Positions 1 to 6,128 of a stretch of 21,611 nucleotides of DNA are shown here, piece by piece. The stretch is from positions 1 through 21,611 of the forward strand of contig CABRGB010000027.1 in NCBI GenBank assembly GCA_902470345.1, in the 5' to 3' direction. The notes under the pieces are model-generated. The model searched no databases. It was not told the DNA's origin and saw only the letters and a program-made list of their open reading frames with translations. The translations under genes were made by a program, and so were the position numbers. Numbering within the stretch: the first letter of the stretch is position 1; the number at the start of each line of letters is the position of its first letter. The DNA is from an uncultured Collinsella sp. (lineage in GTDB: Bacteria; Actinomycetota; Coriobacteriia; Coriobacteriales; Coriobacteriaceae).

Positions 1-9
1 CGTAGCGGG

Positions 10-39
10 TGGTTTAAAGCTGGCCGCTGCGCGGCCAGC
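10..39 (-). terminator. Hairpin at left edge, possible second terminator
   Basis: A perfect 9-bp stem (19-27 pairing with 31-39, arm GCTGGCCGC) closes on a 3-base loop. On the minus strand it is followed by a short CTTTAAA tract. It lies just beyond the stronger hairpin at 60-88, so it may be a back-up terminator for the PTS operon. It could instead belong to a gene outside the window. Confidence 0.45.
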
Positions 40-49
40 GGACTAAAGT

Positions 50-88
50 CTTGAATAAAGGCGCCGGGAGGCGGAGACTCCCGGCGCC
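50..88 (-). terminator. Terminator of the beta-glucoside PTS operon
   Basis: A perfect 11-bp GC-rich stem (60-70 with 78-88, arm GGCGCCGGGAG) has a 7-base loop. On the minus strand it is followed by CTTTATT. It lies about 60 bases past the IIA stop codon and is the obvious end of the operon. The U-tract is short and interrupted, so some read-through is possible. Confidence 0.7.
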
Positions 89-146
89 CGTCAAAGGGAC
101 TATGTTGTCTGTCGAACCGCACGGTCCTTCGCGGCGATAACGCTGA

Positions 147-479
147 CTAGGCCTTAAGTGCCTGCAGCTGCTTGTGAACCTCGATGAACTCCGTCGCCAT
201 AACGCGCATGGTCTCGGTACCGGCCATCTGGTCCTCGGCATGCAGCAGAATTAACGGGGCCTCGCCGTTACGCTCGCCGTTGGCCTCTTTCTTCAGAAGC
301 CCCATGTGAACATCGTGGCCACCGTTATAGGCCTCGTCGCCCTGCTTGATAAGCTCCTCGGCGGCGTCAAAATCGCCCTCCTTGGCCTTTTGCACGGCAT
401 TGATGTACATGCTCTTAGCGGTACCGACGTAGCTGATGATCTCAAAGCAGGTCATCTGCAGTTCGTTCATATCCTCCAT
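147..479 (-). CDS. PTS lactose/cellobiose-family IIA component
   Basis: Cytoplasmic phosphocarrier that takes phosphate from HPr and passes it to the IIB protein for uptake of a beta-glucoside such as cellobiose. The 110-residue all-helical protein has the usual length of the family. The phospho-accepting histidine is H80 in the LLHAEDQ motif, and a KEGDFDAAEELI segment near residues 33-44 is typical of these helical bundles. The frame is open to a GTG at 488, directly next to the IIB stop. I prefer ATG at 479 because an AGGTG lies 6 bases before it; ATG at 470 has GGAGG only two bases upstream, too close to serve as a ribosome site. It is the last gene of a bglA-IIC-IIB-IIA operon, and its separate IIA polypeptide matches cellobiose rather than BglF-type systems. 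The sugar itself cannot be read from the sequence. Confidence 0.93.
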   Translation of the reverse strand: MEDMNELQMTCFEIISYVGTAKSMYINAVQKAKEGDFDAAEELIKQGDEAYNGGHDVHMGLLKKEANGERNGEAPLILLHAEDQMAGTETMRVMATEFIEVHKQLQALKA

Positions 480-488
480 GCGGAGCAC

Positions 489-791
489 CTAGCCCATCAC
501 GCTGACACAGTGGTCGATGATGCCGGCAGCGTTCATGCGGCCGTAGTCGACCATGTTGATGACCTCGACCGGGAAACGACCGGCGGCCTCCTTCTCAAAG
601 TCGCCCTTGGTGTAGCCGATCTGCGGGCCAAGCAGCAACATGTCGCACTCGTCCAGGTGATCGTGAGCCTCGTTCATGGGACGAGCCTCGACCTCAATAT
701 CCAGACCACGGTTTGCAACCTCGGCCTGCATCTTCTGGACCAGCAGGCTCGTGGACATACCGGCATTGCAGCAGAGCATGATCTTCTTCAT
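489..791 (-). CDS. PTS lactose/cellobiose-family IIB component
   Basis: Cytoplasmic domain that carries the phosphate on a cysteine and transfers it to the sugar during transport through IIC. The 100-residue protein opens with the family P-loop CNAGMSTSLLV, in which C8 is the phosphocysteine. A second cysteine (C7) stands immediately before it. The start is secure: ATG at 791 has AAGGAGG 5 bases upstream. The stop codon is 9 bases before the preferred IIA start, so IIB and IIA are translationally close. By contrast, a 161-base gap with a strong hairpin separates it from IIC upstream, which could let IIB-IIA be expressed at a different level. Family and role are clear; substrate is inferred from the GH1 neighbour. 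Confidence 0.94.
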   Translation of the reverse strand: MKKIMLCCNAGMSTSLLVQKMQAEVANRGLDIEVEARPMNEAHDHLDECDMLLLGPQIGYTKGDFEKEAAGRFPVEVINMVDYGRMNAAGIIDHCVSVMG

Positions 792-892
792 GGTTTCCTC
801 CTTATAACTGCGCGGCGCGCAGACGACGACTGGTTGTATTCCTTGCGGCTATTGTGCCCACTCCCCTGTATCTTTACGCAAGGGAGAGAGCC

Positions 893-923
893 GCGGGCAC
901 CGGCACCGCGTACCGGTGCCCGC
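893..923 (-). promoter_or_regulatory. Intercistronic hairpin between IIC and IIB
   Basis: A perfect 11-bp inverted repeat (893-903 with 913-923, arm GCGGGCACCGG) with a 9-base loop starts 30 bases after the IIC stop. On the minus strand it is followed by CTCTCTCCC rather than a U-run. A partial terminator or an mRNA stability/processing element is more likely than a full stop, because IIB-IIA have no obvious promoter and must be made with IIC. Confidence 0.6.
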
Positions 924-952
924 AACGGTGAAAGGGACGAACGTTAGGCGTT

Positions 953-2296
953 CTACTCGGCGAGAGTCTCCTGCTTGGCGATTGCCTTCTCGGAAATCTT
1001 CATAAAGGGCAGGTAGACGGCCATGCCAATGACAATCTCGAGAGCCTGCCACACGCCGGCGCGCCAGTCAAAGCCCGTAGCGAGCAGGGCATTGATGACG
1101 GGAGGCATAGTCCAGGGCACCTGGGCGATGCAGGGGCTGATGATGCCTGCGCAGGTAAGGCCATAGGTGATGCCGATGAACAGATCGGGAAGAAGGACAA
1201 ACGGGATCATGAGCGGCAGGTTGTACACGATGGGGTAACCGTAGATAACCGGCTCGTTGATGTTGAACAGACCAGGCAGGATAGCCATCTTGGAAACGGT
1301 CTCGGAAGCCTTGTTCTTGGAGAACAGGAGCGTGTCGAGCAGAAGCATGAGGGTGCAGCCCGAGCCGCCGATGAGGGCGAAGCTGTTAACGATCTGCATG
1401 TTCATGTAGTGATCGGGCTGGATGGTGCCACCGGCGGCAAAGGTAGCCATGTTGTCGACGATGAGCATGGTCAGGATCGGCTCAACGGTAGCGCCAGAGA
1501 TGGTGGACTGGTGAATACCGACGCAGAACAGTAGGTTAGCAAGGGTGTAGATGAGGATAACAGCCCACGGACCGGCGTTCATGATGCTCTTGAGCGGGTT
1601 GGAGATGCACGTGGAGATGATGGTGCACAGATCGGTGCCGGCGCACACGGCGAGCAGGGCTGCGGCAAGAGCGAAGATCGCGAGGTTGAGCAGCATCGGG
1701 ATCATGACGTTGAAGGAGTTGGAAACCGCAGGGGGCACACCCTCGCCCAGCTTAACCTTGAGCTTCTCGACGCCAGAAATCTTGATGAAGAGCGAGACGG
1801 AAAGCAGGGCGATGATAATAGCCGAGAACAGACCGTTGGTGCCGGTGTTGGTAGTCGAAAGGGCGCCCGTGACCTCGGCGGAGGTGATCTTGTCGGTGAG
1901 CAGCGGGCTCGTGGCGGCAAGCGTGGCGGTGATCTGCTGCGGCATCATGATGACGAAAGCAGAGATGGCGACAACCACGCAAGCGAGCGGGTTATCGAAA
2001 CGCTTGTTCTTAGCGAGGCTGTAGCCAATCAATCCGGCCAAGATAATGGCAGAGACGTTGAGGGTACCCAGCGTAATTGCCGAACCCCACGTCTGAAGGT
2101 TGGCAAGGCCCGCCGCATCGAGCGGGAACAGAGGGAACACGACGTTGTTAATAAGAACCGCGATACCCGCAAGGATATAGAGCGGCGTGATGGTCGCGAA
2201 GGCGTCACGCAGCGAACGCAGGTGAACCTGGTTTCCCACCTTCGCAGAGACCTCGGCAAACTTGTCGAGGAAGCTCTTTCCGTTGTCACTGGCCAT
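953..2296 (-). CDS. PTS lactose/cellobiose-family IIC permease
   Basis: Membrane channel of the PTS that binds and moves the beta-glucoside while IIB phosphorylates it. The protein has 447 residues, the normal size, and is strongly hydrophobic with about 8-10 membrane segments. Family marks are the GIHQSTI segment (usual form GIHG) and FNINEPVIYGYPIVYN (residues ~335-355), which forms part of the substrate site. Many relatives have NP after that motif where this protein has NL. The start at 2296 is supported by AGGAG about 6 bases upstream. It is the second gene of the operon, 120 bases after the GH1 gene, and is separated from IIB by a hairpin. The short soluble N-terminus (about 30 residues) and the absence of fused IIA or IIB domains fit the three-polypeptide cellobiose type. 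Confidence 0.93.
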   Translation of the reverse strand: MASDNGKSFLDKFAEVSAKVGNQVHLRSLRDAFATITPLYILAGIAVLINNVVFPLFPLDAAGLANLQTWGSAITLGTLNVSAIILAGLIGYSLAKNKRFDNPLACVVVAISAFVIMMPQQITATLAATSPLLTDKITSAEVTGALSTTNTGTNGLFSAIIIALLSVSLFIKISGVEKLKVKLGEGVPPAVSNSFNVMIPMLLNLAIFALAAALLAVCAGTDLCTIISTCISNPLKSIMNAGPWAVILIYTLANLLFCVGIHQSTISGATVEPILTMLIVDNMATFAAGGTIQPDHYMNMQIVNSFALIGGSGCTLMLLLDTLLFSKNKASETVSKMAILPGLFNINEPVIYGYPIVYNLPLMIPFVLLPDLFIGITYGLTCAGIISPCIAQVPWTMPPVINALLATGFDWRAGVWQALEIVIGMAVYLPFMKISEKAIAKQETLAE

Positions 2297-2377
2297 GATT
2301 GCTCCTAACTTTCAAATCCGGCCTTTTCCTATGCGCATGGTGGTCTGTCGCCCTCCGCCACCAGATGTGCCATATGT

Positions 2378-2395
2378 TGCGCGCGGAGGCGCGCA
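2378..2395 (-). promoter_or_regulatory. Short hairpin between GH1 gene and IIC
   Basis: A perfect 7-bp stem TGCGCGC/GCGCGCA closes on a stable-looking GGAG loop, 22 bases after the GH1 stop. No U-run follows on the minus strand. It may protect or process the polycistronic mRNA. The rest of the 120-base spacer shows only the IIC ribosome site. Confidence 0.45.
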
Positions 2396-2416
2396 GTCTG
2401 GTCGTTCGCCCGGTCG

Positions 2417-3817
2417 CTAATCAACCACGTGGGTCGTGGCGACCTGTTTGAGCCAGGCGGCCGACTTCTTAAGGCGGCGCTTGTAGCCGTCCATAAGGTC
2501 GACCTCGACAAAACCGTAACGGTTCTTAAAGGCATTCGCCCAAGACCAGTTATCGATGACGGCCCAATAATGGTATCCGCGGCACTTGGCGCCCTCGTCG
2601 ATGGCCTTGGCAACCCACTCCAGGTGCTGGCGTACAAAGTCGACGCGGTAGTCATCCTGGATGGTTCCTTCGGCGTCACGGTTCTTGTATTCGTCCATGA
2701 TGCCGATGCCGTTCTCGGAAACGAACCACTCAAGATCGGGGTAGTTCTTAGCGCAGTCCATGCCAAAGTCGTAGAGGCCCTGCGGGTAGATCTCCCAGCC
2801 GCGGCTCTCGTTCATAACGGCGTCGGGCCACACGTACTCGTCGGCAAAGTGCGGCAGACCGTACTGGTCGATCTTGCTCGCCGGCGCCTGAACGCGCGTG
2901 GGGTGGTAGTAGTTGCAGCCGAGCCAGTCGACAACACCCTGCTTGAGAATCTCTTGGTCGCCGGCACGGAACGGGAGCTTAACGCCGCCCTCGGCCAGGC
3001 TGTCGAGCACGTCGGCAGGAAGCTCGCCCTTGGTAATAAGGTCGAGCCACCAGCGATTGTTGATGCCGCTGGTCATACGCACGGCCTCGAGGTCTGCCTC
3101 GCTGGGGTTCTCCTTGGTGTAGACCGGAGTAAAGCAGTTGATCATGCCGATCTTGGCATCGGCGCGAATAGCGCCCTCGTCATAGGCGCGGCGGTAGTTG
3201 GCCACGGCCAGCGCATGTGCCAGCGAGATGTGATACTGCACGGTGCGGGCGCGGTTGAAGTCGTGGAGCTGCGGGAACCACACGCCCTCCTGATAGCGCT
3301 GCTCGGGCTCGACGATGGGCTCGTTAAAGGTGAACCAGTACTTAATCTCCTGGCCAAACTCGTGGAAGGCGACGTCGGCGTAATGCGCGTAAGCCTCGAC
3401 GACCTCACGGCTCTCCCAGCCGCCACGGTTAAAGAGGTAGGTGGGCATGTCAAAGTGGTACAGGTTGACGAACGGCTCCAGACCAGCCTCGCGAGAGGCG
3501 CGGAACAGCTCGTGATACCACGCGGCGCCCTCCTCGTTAAGGTTGCCGTCGGCATCGAGCAGACGGCTCCACTGGATGGAAGTGCGATAGGTATTCAGGC
3601 CCAAGTCCTTCAAAATGCGAAAGTCTTCCTGGTACTTGGACATAAAGTCATTGCCGGCATAAGAGCCAACGCAGTTGTAGAACGAACCCAGATCCTGGAT
3701 GGACCAGGTGTCCCACAGGTTCTCGAGCTTGCCGCCCTGGTTCCACTGACCCTCAGTCTGTGGGCCGGACATAGCAGCGCCAAAGAAGAAGTCGTTGGGC
3801 AGCTGATACTGTGCCAT
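2417..3817 (-). CDS. bglA: GH1 6-phospho-beta-glucosidase
   Basis: Cytoplasmic family 1 glycosidase that hydrolyses the phosphorylated beta-glucoside delivered by the PTS to glucose-6-phosphate plus glucose or an aglycone. The 466-residue protein has the expected length. The acid/base is E166 in TFNEP and the nucleophile E368 in VSENG. The N-terminal GAAMSGPQTEGQWNQ stretch is the GH1 glycone-site signature. Near the C-terminus, WSWANAFKNRYG (residues 424-435) carries the serine (S425) and tyrosine (Y434) used by 6-phospho enzymes, but the usual lysine position reads N432 in my alignment by eye. KNRYGF is known to me from Gram-positive 6-phospho-beta-glucosidases, so this is probably a subgroup trait. 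The frame opens at TTG 3820; ATG 3817 is preferred because GAGGA stands 5 bases before it. It is the first gene of the operon and divergent from the GntR regulator. Confidence 0.93.
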   Translation of the reverse strand: MAQYQLPNDFFFGAAMSGPQTEGQWNQGGKLENLWDTWSIQDLGSFYNCVGSYAGNDFMSKYQEDFRILKDLGLNTYRTSIQWSRLLDADGNLNEEGAAWYHELFRASREAGLEPFVNLYHFDMPTYLFNRGGWESREVVEAYAHYADVAFHEFGQEIKYWFTFNEPIVEPEQRYQEGVWFPQLHDFNRARTVQYHISLAHALAVANYRRAYDEGAIRADAKIGMINCFTPVYTKENPSEADLEAVRMTSGINNRWWLDLITKGELPADVLDSLAEGGVKLPFRAGDQEILKQGVVDWLGCNYYHPTRVQAPASKIDQYGLPHFADEYVWPDAVMNESRGWEIYPQGLYDFGMDCAKNYPDLEWFVSENGIGIMDEYKNRDAEGTIQDDYRVDFVRQHLEWVAKAIDEGAKCRGYHYWAVIDNWSWANAFKNRYGFVEVDLMDGYKRRLKKSAAWLKQVATTHVVD

Positions 3818-3853
3818 CAAAGTCCTCGCTTTCGTGTTCTAGAGCTTCCGGTT

Positions 3854-3939
3854 GGAGACGGGTTTGCTTTGGCAGGTTATCCGGCGCGGGCGCGCACCGG
3901 TCATACCGATATCTAACCTGCCAAAACAAAACCGTCCCC
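3854..3939. repeat. 86-bp palindrome (element A) in the bgl leader
   Basis: Two 26-base arms (3854-3879 and 3914-3939) match in inverted orientation at 23 of 26 positions around a 34-base loop. The inner edge of each arm is CAGGTTA/TAACCTG. No U-run follows, and it lies upstream of the GH1 start rather than behind a gene, so it is not an ordinary terminator. With the candidate promoter at 3985-4012 it would fold in the 5' leader of the operon mRNA. Element B at 9169-9235 shares the TAACCTG edge, which suggests a dispersed palindrome family. Confidence 0.75.
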
Positions 3940-3984
3940 AAACGGTCGATCCTGTTGTGCGGAAGGATTCCGTTCGTTGCTTAA

Positions 3985-4012
3985 ACTATAGCGCTCTAAT
4001 TTCAAAAGTAAA
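3985..4012 (-). promoter_or_regulatory. Candidate promoter of the beta-glucoside operon
   Basis: Read on the minus strand, TTTACT (4007-4012) and TATAGT (3985-3990) are 16 bases apart in an AT-rich patch that stands out from the surrounding GC-rich DNA. The -35 is poor, the -10 good. An AAAAGTAAA box (4004-4012) covers the -35, which would suit repression by the adjacent GntR protein. The leader to the GH1 start would be about 160 bases. The whole 303-base gap 3818-4120 holds this promoter, the palindrome 3854-3939, an A/T-rich tract and the gntR promoter region. Confidence 0.4.
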
Positions 4013-4049
4013 GCGTCTTTTTCTTTTTTCTTTCTCGAACTTCTTAGAT

Positions 4050-4098
4050 AAAAGTAATATGGGTGCCCTGTTGAGGGTTATACTTACTTTTGTATTCA
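4050..4098 (+). promoter_or_regulatory. Candidate gntR promoter with inverted operator boxes
   Basis: AAAAGTAA (4050-4057) and its exact inverse TTACTTTT (4084-4091) flank a 26-base spacer. TTGAGG (4071-4076) followed 16 bases later by TATTCA (4093-4098) is a possible promoter whose spacer holds the second box. A third copy lies at 4004-4012 over the bgl promoter. HutC/UTRA-type repressors bind inverted repeats near their own and target promoters, so these boxes are inferred operators. Low complexity of the AT-rich DNA makes chance matches possible. Confidence 0.4.
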
Positions 4099-4120
4099 TA
4101 TATGTCGGAAAGGAGGTTCC

Positions 4121-4840
4121 ATGATTCCCAAATACGAGGCGATAGCTGCAGATATTCGTCGAAGTATCGAGGATGGCGCTCTTAAACCGGGCGACAAGCT
4201 TCCCACCGTCGTTGAGTTCTGCGAGCTCTATAGCGTTTCCAAAATCACCGTCAAACGAGCTATCGAGCAAATCACCGAGGAAGGTCTTATTACCAGCCGT
4301 CGTGGATCGGGTACCTACGTTAAGGACACGGCAGGACTTCCCGGTCAGGCGTTTTTCCAGGGCAAAAACGACCGTGCCCAGGGTTTTTCGTATGAGCACC
4401 GCGGGGAGAAGGTGACCTCGGTGGTCTATGATTTCTCGATTGTTAATCCACCAGCGGACATCGCAGCCCAGCTGGGAATTGCCGAGGATGACTTTGCCTA
4501 TCACGTCGTGCGCGTGCGTCAGGCCGATGAGGAGCCCATCGTTATCGAGTACACCTACATGCCCCTCGAGCTGATTCCGGGCCTTAAAAAGAAGGACCTG
4601 TACGGATCGGTCTACCATTTCATCCGCGAGCAATGCGGGCTGAAAATTTCGAGCTTCCACCGCACCATTCGCGCCGTGGCAGCAACCGAGGAAGAAGCCG
4701 AGCGCCTGGACACCAAACCTGGCTCTCCCCTGCTCGAGCTCAATCAGATTGGCTTTTTGGACAGCGGCGCGGCCTTTGAGTATTCGATCTCGCGCAACGT
4801 TGGCGACCGCTTTGAGTTGCACAACGTAACGTTGGCATAG
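4121..4840 (+). CDS. GntR-family repressor with UTRA domain
   Basis: DNA-binding transcription factor that most likely represses the divergent beta-glucoside operon and is released by a phosphorylated sugar. The 239-residue protein has an N-terminal winged helix-turn-helix (residues ~4-70, with the GntR features LPTVVEFCELYSVSKITVKR and RRGSGTYV) and a C-terminal UTRA ligand-binding domain (~90-232), ending in YSISRNVGDRFELHNV, which is typical of HutC/TreR-like regulators. ATG 4121 follows AAAGGAGG at a good distance. The divergent arrangement with a phospho-beta-glucosidase and PTS is the standard local-repressor layout. Manual inspection cannot tell the effector; 6-phospho-cellobiose or a related sugar phosphate is an inference. 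manA starts 74 bases downstream on the same strand. Confidence 0.92.
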   Translation: MIPKYEAIAADIRRSIEDGALKPGDKLPTVVEFCELYSVSKITVKRAIEQITEEGLITSRRGSGTYVKDTAGLPGQAFFQGKNDRAQGFSYEHRGEKVTSVVYDFSIVNPPADIAAQLGIAEDDFAYHVVRVRQADEEPIVIEYTYMPLELIPGLKKKDLYGSVYHFIREQCGLKISSFHRTIRAVAATEEEAERLDTKPGSPLLELNQIGFLDSGAAFEYSISRNVGDRFELHNVTLA

Positions 4841-4914
4841 GTTTTTGTAGTCATACGGGCGCTCGTTTTGAACAGTTTTATGCGGCGCCCACGCAGCACG
4901 ATGGGGGTATGAAC

Positions 4915-5847
4915 ATGTCCGATTTGATTAAACTGACGCCAATCTTCCACGAGAAAATCTGGGGCGGCCGTCAACTCGAAACCGTATTTGGCTACGACAT
5001 TCCCGAGGGTCCCATCGGTGAGTGCTGGGCCATCTCGGCCCACCCCAACGGTGACTGCCAGATTGCGGAGGGCCCGTACGCCGGCCACACGCTGTCGTGG
5101 CTGTGGGCCGAGCACCGCGAGCTCTTTGGCAACTGCGAAGGCAAGGAGTTCCCGCTGCTCATTAAGATTCTGGACGCCAAGGACGACCTTTCGATCCAGA
5201 TCCATCCCAACGACGAGTACGCCGCTGAGCACGAGAACGGAAGCCTGGGCAAAACCGAGTGCTGGTACGTGCTGGATTGCGAGCCCGGCGCCACGATCAT
5301 CGTCGGCCAGCGTGCCAAGGACCGCGTCGAGGCCGCACAGATGATCGAGGAGGGCCGTTGGGACGAGATGCTCAACGTGCTGCCGATTCACAAGGGCGAC
5401 TTTTTCCAGATTGATTCCGGTACCGTGCATGCCATCAAGACCGGCACGCTCATTTTGGAGACGCAGCAGTCGAGCGATGTGACGTATCGCCTGTACGACT
5501 ACGACCGCCCCGGCACCGATGGCAAGCTGCGTCCGCTGCACATTGAGCAGAGCCTCGACTGCATCGACTTTGATGCTCAGGCTCCGACCGACGGCACGGT
5601 GACCGCGCCCGAGGTGGACGGCGTGACCGAGCTCGAGTCCAACCCCTGCTACACCGTCGATCGTGTACGCGTCGACGGCAGCAAAACCATCGACCAGCGC
5701 TGGCCCTTCATGTGCCTGTCGGTCATCGACGGCGAAGGCACCGTCTGCGGCGACCCCGTCCACAAGGGAAGCCACCTGCTGGCCCCGAGCACCGTGGACA
5801 AGATCGAGCTCGAGGGCAAGATGAAACTAATCGTCTCGCATCTGTAG
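4915..5847 (+). CDS. manA: Mannose-6-phosphate isomerase, class I
   Basis: Zinc-dependent cupin enzyme that interconverts mannose-6-phosphate and fructose-6-phosphate, linking mannose use or mannosylated glycan synthesis to glycolysis. The 310-residue length is the short Gram-positive type. Zinc ligands are visible as Q95 and H97 in SIQIHPND, E115 in KTECWYVLD, and H172 in GTVHAI; R192 in TYRLYDYDR is the catalytic arginine position. The frame has ATG at 4909 and 4915; 4915 is preferred because GGGGG stands 7 bases before it and only 1 base before 4909. It follows the GntR gene by 74 bases with no terminator seen, so it may be partly co-transcribed, although a regulatory link to beta-glucosides is not shown. 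A strong terminator follows. Confidence 0.95.
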   Translation: MSDLIKLTPIFHEKIWGGRQLETVFGYDIPEGPIGECWAISAHPNGDCQIAEGPYAGHTLSWLWAEHRELFGNCEGKEFPLLIKILDAKDDLSIQIHPNDEYAAEHENGSLGKTECWYVLDCEPGATIIVGQRAKDRVEAAQMIEEGRWDEMLNVLPIHKGDFFQIDSGTVHAIKTGTLILETQQSSDVTYRLYDYDRPGTDGKLRPLHIEQSLDCIDFDAQAPTDGTVTAPEVDGVTELESNPCYTVDRVRVDGSKTIDQRWPFMCLSVIDGEGTVCGDPVHKGSHLLAPSTVDKIELEGKMKLIVSHL

Positions 5848-5868
5848 ATCGCACCAACAACCCAAACG

Positions 5869-5912
5869 CAACAAGGGGCTCCCCCGTCCATGTACGGGAG
5901 AGCCCCTTGTTG
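5869..5912. terminator. Terminator after manA
   Basis: Two 17-base arms (5869-5885 and 5896-5912, starting CAACAAGGGGCT) pair with a single mismatch around a 10-base loop, 22 bases past the manA stop. The following plus-strand sequence TATCTATC is only weakly U-rich. The near-perfect long stem in a convergent gap suggests it stops transcripts from both sides. Confidence 0.75.
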
Positions 5913-5991
5913 TATCTATCCATCAGCCCACCCGGTTCTCCAAATCAAAAAGCGGACGAGCGGAGCGGCGTTCGCAAGCAACGTTACCCAA

Positions 5992-6121
5992 GGACCTGGG
6001 CGGGCGTATGGGGCAACATCGATCGCGAGTTCCGCACGCAAAGGAGGCCACTTAAAGTGGCCTCCGTCTTGCGCAGGACTGCCCGAGCAGGCGATGTTGC
6101 CCTATACGCCTGCCCAGGTCC
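5992..6121. repeat. 130-bp long imperfect palindrome between manA and pcrA
   Basis: Outer arms of 30 bases (5992-6021 and 6092-6121) match in inverted orientation at 28 of 30 positions. Inside them a looser second stem leads to a nearly perfect central hairpin (6043-6053 with 6055-6065, arm GGAGGCCACTT). The whole 130 bases can fold into one long hairpin ending 7 bases from the pcrA stop codon. A conventional terminator already lies at 5869-5912, so this is more than a terminator for manA. It may end pcrA transcripts, but no clear U-run follows on the minus strand. A MITE, a REP/BIME-type element or a structured RNA are alternatives. Confidence 0.8.
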
Positions 6122-6128
6122 GCCGGGA

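Noticed and set aside
2429..3916. 495-codon plus-strand frame opposite the GH1 gene
   Set aside because: Antisense shadow of a gene with intact GH1 catalytic motifs.
3818..3990. BglG/LicT-type antiterminator hairpin in the bgl leader
   Set aside because: The local regulator is a GntR protein and no BglG-like gene is present. The palindrome has no overlapping terminator with U-run as RAT/terminator pairs do.
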